Source: an uncultured Ruminiclostridium sp.
GTDB lineage: Bacteria > Bacillota > Clostridia > Oscillospirales > Ruminococcaceae
NCBI GenBank assembly: GCA_934490165.1
Contig: CAKSTB010000014.1
Location: 12,847-76,846 of the forward strand
Direction: 5' to 3'
Length of the DNA: 64,000 nt
Shown here piece after piece: positions 53,062 to 62,171 of the stretch (position 1 is the first letter of the stretch; each line of letters begins with the position of its first letter). Under the pieces are notes generated by a model. That model was given only the letters and a program-made list of their open reading frames with translations, did no database searches and was not told the DNA's origin. The translations under genes and the position numbers were made by a program.

Positions 53062-54003
53062 TTATTCGCCTGTTTGTTCAGCTCCGTTACTGTCCAAAAC
53101 GGCTTCGGCAGTCTGTTCTTCCTGCTCCTTAGCCTTTTTCCTTGACGGCGCTCTGCGGTACTTTCCTCTGCCAAGCTCCTCTATCATCTTGAGCTGTGTC
53201 TGTATTCCCGCGTCTGTTATCTCACTGCCGTTATCTATAATGACTGTGCCGCTCGGTGCGTCCTTGAGCACCTCGACTTCCACATTCTTCACATTGGTGA
53301 ACAGCTTTTTGAAATAGTCGGTATCTGCCGCCATTTCCTCACTTACATCGGTCTTTGATAAAGTCAGCTTGACATATTCGCTTCCGCGGAAGCTCTTTCC
53401 CGCTTCCTTGATGGTCTTTCTGATGACCGCCTTATCCTTCTGACCCAGAGAGTTCAGCGTTATACGGTTGACTATCTCCATAACAGTGTCAAATATCTCG
53501 ACCTCATAGCCGTCAAAAAGCTCCGCCTTGTCGCTTACCATCTGCTCACTGAGCTTTTTAAGCTCCGAAAGCATATCACGGCACTTGTCAAGTCCTGCGG
53601 CATAGCCGTCCTCATGACCCTTTGCAAAGCCGTCCGCCTTGCTCTTTTCAAAGATAGCCTCCGCCTGTTCTTTTGCCATTGCGGCATAGTCCTGCGCCTG
53701 CTTTTCCGTGTCGGAGAGTATCTTCTGTGCACGTTCACGCGCATCGGCAAGCGCCTTTTCACCCTCCGCGCGATAATGCTGTTTTACCTTTTCAATTTCT
53801 TCATCTATAAGCCGGCTTCGCTGTAATGCCTCTTCATCGGCTTTTTCCGCGATCTCCGCAGTTTCTGCTACCTCTTCGGTATCTTCTGCGGTACTCAGCG
53901 GCGCGACAGGCTTAAGCTTTATTGAATTGTCAATTACGACAGTTTCGGCTGTCGGCTGAACAGGGTAATAATAACCCCTTCCCGCCTTGAATACGCCTGC
54001 CAA
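53062..54003 (-). CDS. fliH: Flagellar assembly protein FliH
   Basis: Regulator of FliI, 313 aa. Long charged coiled coil (about 45-170, with EKVKQHYRAEGEKALADARERAQKIL) and a C-terminal domain with VMEIVNRITLNSLGQKDKAVIRKTIKEA. Start TTG at 54003 with GCGAGGA upstream. A basic C-terminal tail (KYRRAPSRKKAKEQEEQ) is longer than usual. Confidence 0.92.
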   Translation of the reverse strand: MAGVFKAGRGYYYPVQPTAETVVIDNSIKLKPVAPLSTAEDTEEVAETAEIAEKADEEALQRSRLIDEEIEKVKQHYRAEGEKALADARERAQKILSDTEKQAQDYAAMAKEQAEAIFEKSKADGFAKGHEDGYAAGLDKCRDMLSELKKLSEQMVSDKAELFDGYEVEIFDTVMEIVNRITLNSLGQKDKAVIRKTIKEAGKSFRGSEYVKLTLSKTDVSEEMAADTDYFKKLFTNVKNVEVEVLKDAPSGTVIIDNGSEITDAGIQTQLKMIEELGRGKYRRAPSRKKAKEQEEQTAEAVLDSNGAEQTGE

Positions 54004-54024
54004 AATATATTCCTCGCTTTCGTG

Positions 54025-55029
54025 TTATGCGATGATCTCGTCTTCCTTGCCGCCCTTGGATATGATGAGCGTACCCTCGTCCTCAAGTCTGCGTATGATG
54101 GATACGATCCTCTGCTGAGCCTCTTCAACATCACGCATACGGACATTATGCAGATACTCGACATCTGTCTGTACGCTTTCGCGCATACGGGTAGACATAT
54201 TTGCATAGATGCACTCTGCAACCTCGGGAGTAGAACCCTTGATGGCAACGGCAAGATCCTTTGAGTCGACCTCGGGGATAAACGACTGTATAGCCATATT
54301 GTCGAGTGTTACGATATCCTCAAATACGAACATCTTTGAACGTATGTCGTCCGCAAGCTTCGGATCTCTCAGCGTAAGTTCGTCGAATATGTACTTTTCC
54401 GTTGCACGGTCAACATTGTTCATAACCTCCGCAACGTAGTCGATACCGCCGACCTCCGTGCTGTCAGCCGTGACAAGGTTATCAAACTTCTTTTCAAGCG
54501 TGCGCTCGATGGACTTTACAACATCGGGCGATGCTCTGTCCATCTTTGCCATACGCTCTACAACGTCAATTCTTGTCTTCTTGGGCAGTTCGCTCAGTAT
54601 CGCGGAAGCCTGATCGCTCCTTGCATAGGAGAGTATCAGCGCTATAGTCTGCGGGTGCTCGTTCTGAACCATGGCAAGCAGGTTTTTATAATCTGCCTTG
54701 CGTACAAAAGCGAACGCCTTTGTCTGGAACTGCTTAGTTATCTTTTCAAACAGAGCCTGTGCGGTCTGCGGTCCGAACGCCTTTTCAAGTACGTCACGCG
54801 CATACTCGACGCCGCCCTCGGAAATTACCTTCTGAGTAAGGCACAGCTCGTAAAATTCATTGAGAACGCTGTCTACCACTTCCATAGGGTAGTAGTTCAT
54901 TCTCGCTATTTCAAGCGTTATCTGCTCGACCTCTTCATCGGAGAAGTGCTTGAATACTTCGGACGCATTCTCCGTGCCGATAGAGCTTATAATTATCGCC
55001 GCCTTCTGGGCGTTGGTCAATGCCTCCAT
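54025..55029 (-). CDS. fliG: Flagellar motor switch protein FliG
   Basis: Torque-generating C-ring protein of 334 aa. Three armadillo-like domains are visible; EHPQ motif at about 126-129 (NEHPQTIALILSY), and charged torque helix with IRSKMFVFEDIVTLDNMAIQ near 250-270. AAAGGAAGGG precedes the ATG. It lies between fliF and fliH. Confidence 0.97.
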   Translation of the reverse strand: MEALTNAQKAAIIISSIGTENASEVFKHFSDEEVEQITLEIARMNYYPMEVVDSVLNEFYELCLTQKVISEGGVEYARDVLEKAFGPQTAQALFEKITKQFQTKAFAFVRKADYKNLLAMVQNEHPQTIALILSYARSDQASAILSELPKKTRIDVVERMAKMDRASPDVVKSIERTLEKKFDNLVTADSTEVGGIDYVAEVMNNVDRATEKYIFDELTLRDPKLADDIRSKMFVFEDIVTLDNMAIQSFIPEVDSKDLAVAIKGSTPEVAECIYANMSTRMRESVQTDVEYLHNVRMRDVEEAQQRIVSIIRRLEDEGTLIISKGGKEDEIIA

Positions 55030-55059
55030 ATATACCCTTCCTTTAAACTGTCAATGCTG

Positions 55060-56688
55060 TCAGTTGCCGTTTCTCATCATAGAGCGTATGAGCTGTGCAA
55101 CAACATCGGGATTTGTGTGAGAGAATTCCTTGATCTCTTTCTTGAGCACCGCGCTCTTGGATTCGTCATCGTAATCGTCAAGGTGCTGGATATTGAATTC
55201 CTCATCGGGCTGAGGCTGAGGCTCGAAGCTGAGCGCCGCGGATTCCTGTGCCGCCTGCGCCGCCGCTGCCTGGGCTGCCGCCGCCTTTGCCTTTGCTCTT
55301 GCGCGCTTTTTCTTCTTTGCATTGCTTGTAAGAATAGCAACGATAAGAAGCGCCACAACAAGAAGTCCGAGCAGAATTATGATATATACCGTCCAGTCAA
55401 CGTTTCCGCCTCTGTTTATGGTATTGCCGTTTCCGTTATTGCCGTTGTTGCCGTTTATAACGAACGGATAGTTAGCTACCGTTACGTTTGCAACGTCTGC
55501 GCCGATAGCGAATGCTATTACCTGACGGAGCTGTTCCTTGTCGGCTTCAAGCATACTTACCTGATCGACCGTTACAGCCGCCGTTATCTTGTCGACCGAG
55601 TAGCCGTTCTTTTCGAGCTGTCTAATCTCGGTATTTACAAGGCGCTTTACGGTAATGCTGTTCTGATAGTAATACTCGTTGTCACCGTCGCCTGTGATAG
55701 TGGGATAGTTCGGTGAAATATCGCTGTTGGTCGTTGTTCCGACTACGCCCGACAGCGAACCGATGCCGCCCCAACCCTCATTCTTGGTGGAGCTTTCTAT
55801 CATACCGCCCGATGTGCCGTCCTCGGCAATTGACGGAGTGTAGATCGTATATTCCGACTTTGAATTGTCGTAATTCAGCGTTACGTTTACGTTTATCGTA
55901 TAGTCCTTGTACAGCTTTTTCAGCGTGTCATCAAGCTGGCTCTTCAGCAGATTCTGCATCTGCTCCTGGAAGTTCAGTCTTGACTGATACAGCACATCTT
56001 CTTCAACCGTCGTGTTTTCGCCTGTGAGAAGCTTGCCGTCGGTATCAAGTATCGAGATATTGCCGCGTTCAAGTCCGGGCAGAGAATTGAGCACCAGTGC
56101 GTAAATGCCCTCTACCTGATCGCTTGTAAGCTGTGCGTCCTTCTTTAAGTCGAGCTTTACGCTGACTCTCGGATCTTCGCTGTCTGTCGAGATAACATAG
56201 TTGTTGTTCTCGGGCACTGTTATTATAACGTATGAGTTCTTTACAGCGCTTATGGTATTTATAGCTTTCATAAGATGCGTCTGTAACTGCTGTATCTGGA
56301 GTACCTTCTTTTCGGTGTCGGTAGACCAGATTCCTATGCCGTTGTTCCATACGTCAAAGTTGAACGTTGACTTCGGATAACCCTGAATGCTGAGCTGCAT
56401 TCTGACATTATCCGCCTGATCGCTCGGCACGGATATGCTTCCGTCCGTACCCATCTTTACATCTGTTATTCCCAGGTCATTTATAGCGGAAACTACCTGA
56501 GAGCTTTCTTCGCTGTCAAGTCCCGTATAAATTGCGGTGTAGCCTTTCTGATTGAGTACTATCGCAAGTACTATCGCGGCAACTACGACTACCGAAATTG
56601 CCGTTATTATGAATATCCGCAGATTTTTTGCGAGCGAGCTCCATTTGCTTTTAAACCCGTTCCAGAATGCGGAAAGCTTGTCCTTCAT
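55060..56688 (-). CDS. fliF: Flagellar MS-ring protein FliF
   Basis: Base-plate ring protein of 542 aa. Two membrane segments (about 23-44 and 443-466), ring-building motifs between (YTAIYTGLDSEESSQVVSAINDLGI, SVKLDLKKDAQLTSDQVEGIYALVLNSLPGL), and a cytoplasmic tail that binds FliG. An Ala/Gln-rich stretch lies after the second membrane helix. AAGGATACATATATAG precedes the ATG. Confidence 0.97.
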   Translation of the reverse strand: MKDKLSAFWNGFKSKWSSLAKNLRIFIITAISVVVVAAIVLAIVLNQKGYTAIYTGLDSEESSQVVSAINDLGITDVKMGTDGSISVPSDQADNVRMQLSIQGYPKSTFNFDVWNNGIGIWSTDTEKKVLQIQQLQTHLMKAINTISAVKNSYVIITVPENNNYVISTDSEDPRVSVKLDLKKDAQLTSDQVEGIYALVLNSLPGLERGNISILDTDGKLLTGENTTVEEDVLYQSRLNFQEQMQNLLKSQLDDTLKKLYKDYTINVNVTLNYDNSKSEYTIYTPSIAEDGTSGGMIESSTKNEGWGGIGSLSGVVGTTTNSDISPNYPTITGDGDNEYYYQNSITVKRLVNTEIRQLEKNGYSVDKITAAVTVDQVSMLEADKEQLRQVIAFAIGADVANVTVANYPFVINGNNGNNGNGNTINRGGNVDWTVYIIILLGLLVVALLIVAILTSNAKKKKRARAKAKAAAAQAAAAQAAQESAALSFEPQPQPDEEFNIQHLDDYDDESKSAVLKKEIKEFSHTNPDVVAQLIRSMMRNGN

Positions 56689-56718
56689 CTATATATGTAT
56701 CCTTCCCTGATAATCGGA

Positions 56719-57024
56719 TTATACAGTCATACGCATAATCTCATTGTATGCGTCAACAGCCTTGTTCTTCACTGTTACGAGAAGATCGACAGCCGTAGCC
56801 GCTTTCTCGAGATTGACCTGTATCTGCGCAAGGTCATCGACATCGCCCAGCATAAGGTCTATCGAGTCCTGCTGAACCTGTGCGTCGGTTTCCTTTACGT
56901 TATTTACAAGCGACTCAAAGATATCAAAGAAGGTAGCGTCACCCTCGCTCTTATCCTCTGCCTGCTTTTTCTGACTTACCGTTTCCATTGGGGTAATGCT
57001 GCTTGTAAGCGGTACTATAAACAT
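56719..57024 (-). CDS. fliE: Flagellar hook-basal body protein FliE
   Basis: Rod-MS ring adaptor of 101 aa. C-terminal NLEKAATAVDLLVTVKNKAVDAYNEIMRMTV is the family signature. AAAGGAACTGATATAG precedes the ATG. Standard place between flgC and fliF. Confidence 0.93.
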   Translation of the reverse strand: MFIVPLTSSITPMETVSQKKQAEDKSEGDATFFDIFESLVNNVKETDAQVQQDSIDLMLGDVDDLAQIQVNLEKAATAVDLLVTVKNKAVDAYNEIMRMTV

Positions 57025-57049
57025 CTATATCAGTTCCTTTCGGGTATCG

Positions 57050-57532
57050 TTAATTGTTGCCTATGCTGAGTGCGGTCTGTGCCATTGATTTCACGGCGTT
57101 GAGCACTGCAAGGTTTGCCTCGTATGAGCGGGTCGCCGCCATAGCGTCCATTTCCTCTTCCGCTACGTCAACATTCGGCAGATAATAATATCCGTTCTCG
57201 TCCGCATCGGGGTGGGTCGGATCATATACCGGCGTCAGCGGTGTTTCGTCCTCGACTATCTCGGTCACAAGCACACCCTTGTTTTTGGTTGCCGTTACCG
57301 TATTCGCGGGAATACCGCCTGCGATCTTCTCTTTTCTCTTTGCTATCGTTTCCTCAAGCACAGAGTTGAAGCCCTTGTTTTCGCTGAACAGTACTACCTG
57401 TCTTCTGTAAGGTGTGCCGTCCTCCGTTCTGGTGGTTTTTGCGTTCGCAACATTCTGCGATATTACATCAAGACGCAGTCTTTCGGCAGCCATACCCGAT
57501 GCGGCTATATTAAGCGAGCTTAAAAACGCCAT
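57050..57532 (-). CDS. flgC: Flagellar basal-body rod protein FlgC
   Basis: Proximal rod protein of 160 aa. N-terminal SLNIAASGMAAERLRLDVISQNVANAKTTRTEDGTPYRRQV and C-terminal NVDVAEEEMDAMAATRSYEANLAVLNAVKSMAQTALSI are family signatures. GGAGTTTTTTGC precedes the ATG. Confidence 0.96.
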   Translation of the reverse strand: MAFLSSLNIAASGMAAERLRLDVISQNVANAKTTRTEDGTPYRRQVVLFSENKGFNSVLEETIAKRKEKIAGGIPANTVTATKNKGVLVTEIVEDETPLTPVYDPTHPDADENGYYYLPNVDVAEEEMDAMAATRSYEANLAVLNAVKSMAQTALSIGNN

Positions 57533-57618
57533 GCAAAAAACTCCTTTCTGTATCTCAAAAAAGCGTCGAAATCCGTTTCACTGTATATAATCCATTATAT
57601 TAAAGCGTATGCCTTAAA

Positions 57619-58005
57619 TTACGTCGTCTTCATCGCCGAGCGCAGTCTTGTAAACTCGCCGTTCATCTGATTTTTGAGTGCCTGATAGTGCAGCTGCACC
57701 TTGGCGAGCTCATTTGACTGCGAGTCAACATCTACGTTGTTGCCGTCCGGCTGGGTGTTCGTATCATCGTCCTCATACACTCTTGTCGCAAGCTCTACCT
57801 GCTTCGAGCCCTCCTTCGCCTTACCGCCGATAACGCTCGTGTTTTCCATTCTGTCTTTAAGAACAGCGTAAAAGTCAAGATACTTGCAGTTGTAGCCGGG
57901 CGTATCCTGATTTGCTATGTTCTGTGAAATTATCTGTTGCTTCTGCCACAGCACCGAAAGTCCCTGCTCGGTAATGCGAAAAGCGTTTGTGTTGAAAAGT
58001 GCCAT
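57619..58005 (-). CDS. flgB: Flagellar basal-body rod protein FlgB
   Basis: Proximal rod protein of 128 aa, first gene of the operon. N-terminal ALWQKQQIISQNIANQDTPGY-type segment (SVLWQKQQIISQNIANQDTPG) and C-terminal Gln-rich helix VQLHYQALKNQMNGEFTRLR. AAAGGAGGACAT precedes the ATG. It is preceded by a sigma-A-type promoter and a leader of about 180 bases. Confidence 0.95.
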   Translation of the reverse strand: MALFNTNAFRITEQGLSVLWQKQQIISQNIANQDTPGYNCKYLDFYAVLKDRMENTSVIGGKAKEGSKQVELATRVYEDDDTNTQPDGNNVDVDSQSNELAKVQLHYQALKNQMNGEFTRLRSAMKTT

Positions 58006-58325
58006 ATGTCCTCCTTTTCAGACTGAGGTCTTTCCTGACGGTTAATGCGTTTAACGAATTCTGTATTTTGTATATTCCCTTTAACGGAATTACAATATAT
58101 AGAAAAGTAATTTCAGCTATATAAAAATAATATGAGTTTTGGTGTTATTTTAACAATTTTTTTGTTTTAATGCCAACAACTCAATTGTATATTATACAAC
58201 ATTTTAAGCCTTTTTGCAAGGCTAAAAGGAAAAAACTGTTGATTTTTGTACTTATTTAATAAAAGTATAAGCGTTAAATGTGCAACAGCCGTGTTTTTTC
58301 GGCAGACTGCACAACAACGTACAGC
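58006..58325. other. Leader and promoter region of the flagellar operon
   Basis: AT-rich non-coding stretch. The main promoter is at 58191-58219. A second possible promoter (TTGTTA, 18-base spacer, TATTAT) lies closer to flgB. No c-di-GMP riboswitch consensus was recognised in the leader. The other end is just downstream of the membrane-protein gene that ends at 58326. Confidence 0.6.
58191..58219 (-). promoter_or_regulatory. Sigma-A-type promoter of the flagellar operon
   Basis: On the - strand: -35 TTGCAA (58214-58219), 17-base spacer, -10 TATAAT (58191-58196), about 185 bases before flgB. An inverted repeat AGCCTT/AAGGCT overlaps the -35 and could be an operator. Confidence 0.75.
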
Positions 58326-59003
58326 TTACCACTTTCTGTCAAATGTCGGCAGTTCGCTATATGTACTTCTTTTCCTTTGCCTGTAGATCATTTTCGGACG
58401 ATGTGCGGGGCGACTTTGCGGCAACTGCTTCTTCTCAATGTTTCTCATATATCTCTGAAACGCTATACGGCAATATCCGAATATCTTTTTCTGCTTCGGA
58501 AAGCACGGCGGTAAAGTGACAGCCGTCACTTCTGTAAAACCGTTGTCATTCAGCCACCAGTTGTCAAACTCGGGCATTCCGCGCCTTATGTGATAGTTGA
58601 GTCTGTCGCTGCTGCCCTCGTAATATCTTATCTTCCCCGTAAATGTAAGTCTGCCGTTTTTCAGGGAAAGTTTCAGTCCGTCATAGGGGATCACCCAGAG
58701 CTTGCGTTCCGTTCCTCCGATATCGCTGAATATCCTGCCGCCGTATCTGCTGTAGACAGCCGCGCCCTTTTGAATTTCAAAATAGGTACAACGGGTCATG
58801 CGGCGAGCCCTTGTTTCACATACAAGAAATATCATAAGGCTAAGTAAAAGCCACGAGGCAACGCATATCGCGGGTATCGCAAGTCTTACCGCAACAAAGC
58901 CCTCCGAACGCCAGCTTCTGGTCTGAAGTATCAGCGACATAAGGCTGAGAAGCGCCGGCAAGGCAAGCACCGCGCCGATCGCTATGCTTGCTTTCGTACA
59001 CAT
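58326..59003 (-). CDS. Two-helix membrane protein, unknown
   Basis: Unrecognised protein of 225 aa. Two N-terminal membrane segments (about 7-27 and 40-63), then a cytoplasmic domain with FEIQKGAAVYSRYGGRI and LWVIPYDGLKLSLKNGRLTFTGKIRYYEG, beta-rich and PH-like in look, and a basic C-terminal tail rich in Arg, Lys and Gln. AAAGGATATCGG precedes the ATG. It lies between the flagellar operon promoter and the divergent PilZ gene. Confidence 0.65.
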   Translation of the reverse strand: MCTKASIAIGAVLALPALLSLMSLILQTRSWRSEGFVAVRLAIPAICVASWLLLSLMIFLVCETRARRMTRCTYFEIQKGAAVYSRYGGRIFSDIGGTERKLWVIPYDGLKLSLKNGRLTFTGKIRYYEGSSDRLNYHIRRGMPEFDNWWLNDNGFTEVTAVTLPPCFPKQKKIFGYCRIAFQRYMRNIEKKQLPQSRPAHRPKMIYRQRKRSTYSELPTFDRKW

Positions 59004-59208
59004 TTTCCGATATCCTTTTGTATCTGCGTGAAAAAAATTCTGCGTACCTGCACCTCCTCTCGGGCAAACTTCTGTTTATACTAATTATATTATAGCCGCC
59101 TTACAAAAGTCAACGAACTTTTCTTAAATAAAATGTATAAAAACGACCCGCGTTTTTTAAACAATTTGCAGAATTTTTAAATGTCGACGAAAAAACCGCT
59201 GATTTAAC

Positions 59209-59237
59209 TTGATTTATTGGCTATTTTATTGTATACT
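59209..59237 (+). promoter_or_regulatory. Sigma-A-type promoter for the PilZ gene
   Basis: -35 TTGATT (59209-59214), 17-base spacer, -10 TATACT (59232-59237), about 85 bases before the chosen start. Confidence 0.7.
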
Positions 59238-59322
59238 TAATGTTAAATGATATTATAGGCGTGTTGGGTGTGGCAGTTTGTGCCAATTTCCCCGTGTGTC
59301 TTTGAAAGGGGGAGTTGTGTTT

Positions 59323-60018
59323 TTGAGCTACAAAAAAGAAGATTTCACTTCTTTTGAGATAACCTCGCTCGATGGCGACAAGCTGTTCTACACGGAAAAC
59401 AATTTCGACTTTCCCATAATGTACGATATGAACGATAACATTATCGAAAATATGCTTATGATAAAGGGACGCAGGCTTCCCGAGCTTGACACGTCCGAAT
59501 ATATTTATGTTATCGCCCGTATGCGCGGCGGTGACCGATACAGATACAAGACCAACATCTCCGTATCGACCGACCGTCAGATGAATATCCTGTTACGTCC
59601 CGACAAGGCGGAGCTGATGGAAGAGCGCAGGAGATACTTCAAGATAAAGACAAACGAGAGGGCGTTCATTACACTGAGAACGCAGGAGGACGATGAAAAG
59701 CCCGTTCCGCTTGAGCCTCCCGCAGAGATATATATCAAGGACATCAATGTCGGCGGGGTGTTTTTCGTTTGTACCGATACACGCAGACATTTTGCAAAGG
59801 GAGATAAGCTTCTGATGATAGTCGGACTGTCCGGCACGCGCCTTGAGCTTACGGCTGAGGTGCTCAGAGAACAAACGATCGCGACACAGGAAGCACAGGT
59901 CGGATACGGTTGCCGTTTCATCGGCATTTCGCATTCGCAGGAAGAAACCATTTCAAGATATATTTATAAATTGCAGTTTGAGATGCTGCAAAAATCACGC
60001 GAAGCGCGTGATATTTAA
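59323..60018 (+). CDS. PilZ-domain protein (YcgR/MotI-like)
   Basis: Probable c-di-GMP-responsive flagellar brake, 231 aa. N-terminal YcgR-like domain (about 1-98) and C-terminal PilZ domain (about 100-215). The PilZ motifs are altered: RRRYFK at 102-107 has Lys where the second Arg of RxxxR is expected, and DINVGG at 140-145 has Asn in place of Ser in DxSxxG. Frame is open from TTG 59278; I chose TTG 59323 because GGGGGAG lies 8 bases upstream, while GTG 59317 is too close. It precedes the diguanylate cyclase by 25 bases, so signal maker and receptor are probably co-transcribed. Confidence 0.85.
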   Translation: MSYKKEDFTSFEITSLDGDKLFYTENNFDFPIMYDMNDNIIENMLMIKGRRLPELDTSEYIYVIARMRGGDRYRYKTNISVSTDRQMNILLRPDKAELMEERRRYFKIKTNERAFITLRTQEDDEKPVPLEPPAEIYIKDINVGGVFFVCTDTRRHFAKGDKLLMIVGLSGTRLELTAEVLREQTIATQEAQVGYGCRFIGISHSQEETISRYIYKLQFEMLQKSREARDI

Positions 60019-60043
60019 GTAAGGGCTTCGGAGGTTATACAAT

Positions 60044-62056
60044 ATGCAGTCATTTAAAATCAAAACGACTTTACGCATACTTACTACCGCGTTTGCGGTT
60101 ATCCCGCTGCTGATCGTCGGCATCGTCGGATATTTCAGTATGACGGGCTTTGCCACCAATTCGGTAAGCCAGTTTGCCAGAGCGGCAGGCGCTGCGCAGC
60201 AGGAGATAATAAACCAGTATCTGAACGAATGCATATCCGATGTTACCTACCTTTCGTTCAGCAATGCGGCAGGCACGCTTGCGCAGAGCGGTCAGGGCGA
60301 TGATGCAAAGTCAAATCTCTCATTGCTCTCAGAAAACATCGAAACAAGAAACAGCGGTTTTAAGAACATAGTTATCACCGACCCTGCGGGTAATATCGTA
60401 TACGAATACAACGAGATACAGGGTATGAAGGAGAGCTTCTTCGGCTTTGAAGAGCTTGAAAGCTACACAGAGGGCTCTATAAAGGTTTCAAACATCTACA
60501 TGAACAACGAGGACTACGGCACTGACGTATTCTACGTTGCAAAGAGCATCGACAAGGACGGTCTTAATAACGTTGACGGCTTTGCGATCGAGGTTATCGA
60601 TCTCAGTCGCATAACGGAGATACTTGCAAATTCTACATACGGCGAGGGCAAGGGCTATCTTGCGGTTTCAGACAGCTACGGCTGTGTTCTCAACTACAAC
60701 GGAACAGCGGTGCAGAAGATCGATGATGTTTCAGACAACAGTATGAAAGATGTTTTCAGATCGACCGTAAAGCCTTCATCAAACGAAAACAACGTAGATT
60801 ATAATGCCGGTGTATCGCTCGGCTGCTACAATTACTTCACGGGCTCATCAACAGGCGGTTGGAAGTGGGTAAGCGTATATCCCGGCAATATGTCAATGTC
60901 GCAGATACTGATACCGGTTGCGATATCGGTCGGTTCAATGGCAGTGCTCGCGATAATATGTGCTCTGCTCGGTATACTCATTACGAAGTCTATAGTAAAC
61001 CCGATGAACCAGATGGTTACTGTAGCCCGTGAAATTCAGGAGGGCGACCGTGAAAAGCGTCTTGAGATCAAGACACACAACGAGTTCAAGGATATTTCGG
61101 AGCTGTTCAACAATATGCTCGACGATGTAAGTATGTCGGAAGAGCTGCACAGAACAATATCCGACATTTCAGACAATATGCTGTTCGAGTGGGATTTCCA
61201 CAAGGAGTCAATGTATGTCTCCGATAACTTCAGGGAGAGGTTCGATATCGACCCGAAGGAGGCACAGCTTGCCAACGGTAAGTTCCTTGACAAGCTTATG
61301 AGCGAGGAATACGCCGAAGTCTACAAGCGCGATATAAGCACACTGCTCAAGAACAGAACAGGTCACAGCGGTGAATACCAGATGACTACCAAAAACGGCA
61401 GTCTGCTGTGGTTCTCTGTGCGTGCGCTTTGTGTAACAGATCGTCTTGGCGAACCGCTCCGCGTTATCGGTGTCGTAACAGATATCGACAGCGAAAAGAA
61501 GCTCGAGCTTCAGCTCTCAGAGCGTGCAAGCTATGACTTCCTTTCACAGCTTTATAACAGAAGCACATTTGAGCGTGAGCTCAAGAGTGAGATCGAACGA
61601 AGCGCACACGCTAAGGTTGCGGTGCTCTTCATAGATGTAGACGACTTCAAGTTCATCAACGACCGTTTCGGACACTCTGTAGGCGATGAGGTTATCAAGT
61701 ATGTTGCCGGCTGTATCAAACAGCGTGTAAAGGGCAGTGGCTTTGCAGGTCGTTTCGGCGGTGACGAGTTTGTACTCTGTATCACAGATTCCAAGCAGAT
61801 CGACGAGATCGAAAGCCTTTCGCTTGATCTTATAGATGAGCTTTACGAGGGCTACCATTCAGAGCTTGCAAATGTATCGATAAATGTCAAGGCAAGTATC
61901 GGTATTGCGTTCTTCCCCGAGCACGGTAACGACAGCAACAAGATAGTGGCCGCAGCCGATGAGGCTATGTACTTCGTAAAGAAGAACGGCAAGGCAAACT
62001 ACCACATCTATCAGCCTGAGGATTCACAGATCGAGGATCTTCAGCACACGCTTTAA
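60044..62056 (+). CDS. Membrane sensor diguanylate cyclase (CACHE-HAMP-PAS-GGDEF)
   Basis: Enzyme of 670 aa that makes c-di-GMP from GTP. Membrane segments at about 13-35 and 290-315 flank an extracellular CACHE-like sensor (about 40-285). A HAMP linker (about 316-370), a PAS domain (about 380-500, WDFHKESMYVSDNFRERFDID), and a GGDEF domain (about 510-665) follow. The active site GGDEF is intact at 572-576. The inhibitory RxxD site is missing: the residues in its place are KGSG. GGAGG-type ribosome-binding site precedes the ATG. It follows the PilZ gene and ends in a good terminator. Confidence 0.95.
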   Translation: MQSFKIKTTLRILTTAFAVIPLLIVGIVGYFSMTGFATNSVSQFARAAGAAQQEIINQYLNECISDVTYLSFSNAAGTLAQSGQGDDAKSNLSLLSENIETRNSGFKNIVITDPAGNIVYEYNEIQGMKESFFGFEELESYTEGSIKVSNIYMNNEDYGTDVFYVAKSIDKDGLNNVDGFAIEVIDLSRITEILANSTYGEGKGYLAVSDSYGCVLNYNGTAVQKIDDVSDNSMKDVFRSTVKPSSNENNVDYNAGVSLGCYNYFTGSSTGGWKWVSVYPGNMSMSQILIPVAISVGSMAVLAIICALLGILITKSIVNPMNQMVTVAREIQEGDREKRLEIKTHNEFKDISELFNNMLDDVSMSEELHRTISDISDNMLFEWDFHKESMYVSDNFRERFDIDPKEAQLANGKFLDKLMSEEYAEVYKRDISTLLKNRTGHSGEYQMTTKNGSLLWFSVRALCVTDRLGEPLRVIGVVTDIDSEKKLELQLSERASYDFLSQLYNRSTFERELKSEIERSAHAKVAVLFIDVDDFKFINDRFGHSVGDEVIKYVAGCIKQRVKGSGFAGRFGGDEFVLCITDSKQIDEIESLSLDLIDELYEGYHSELANVSINVKASIGIAFFPEHGNDSNKIVAAADEAMYFVKKNGKANYHIYQPEDSQIEDLQHTL

Positions 62057-62075
62057 GCTTACCACAAGAATAATA

Positions 62076-62107
62076 CATACCCGCTTTTCGGCGGGTATGC
62101 TTGTTTT
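62076..62107 (+). terminator. Terminator after the diguanylate cyclase gene
   Basis: Stem CATACCCGC / GCGGGTATG (62076-62084, 62091-62099) followed by CTTGTTTTAT. It separates the PilZ-GGDEF pair from parA-comFB. Confidence 0.85.
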
Positions 62108-62171
62108 ATGATGTAAATAATTTCAAGTTTAAAAATTTAATCGAGCAAGTCAAAGAGGGGGAAAACACGGT

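Noticed and set aside
54655..55716. Long + strand frame across fliG/fliF
   Set aside because: It lies wholly opposite two well-recognised flagellar genes and has no RBS or recognisable domain.
58006..58190. c-di-GMP riboswitch in the flgB leader
   Set aside because: No GEMM-type conserved core was recognised in this AT-rich leader.
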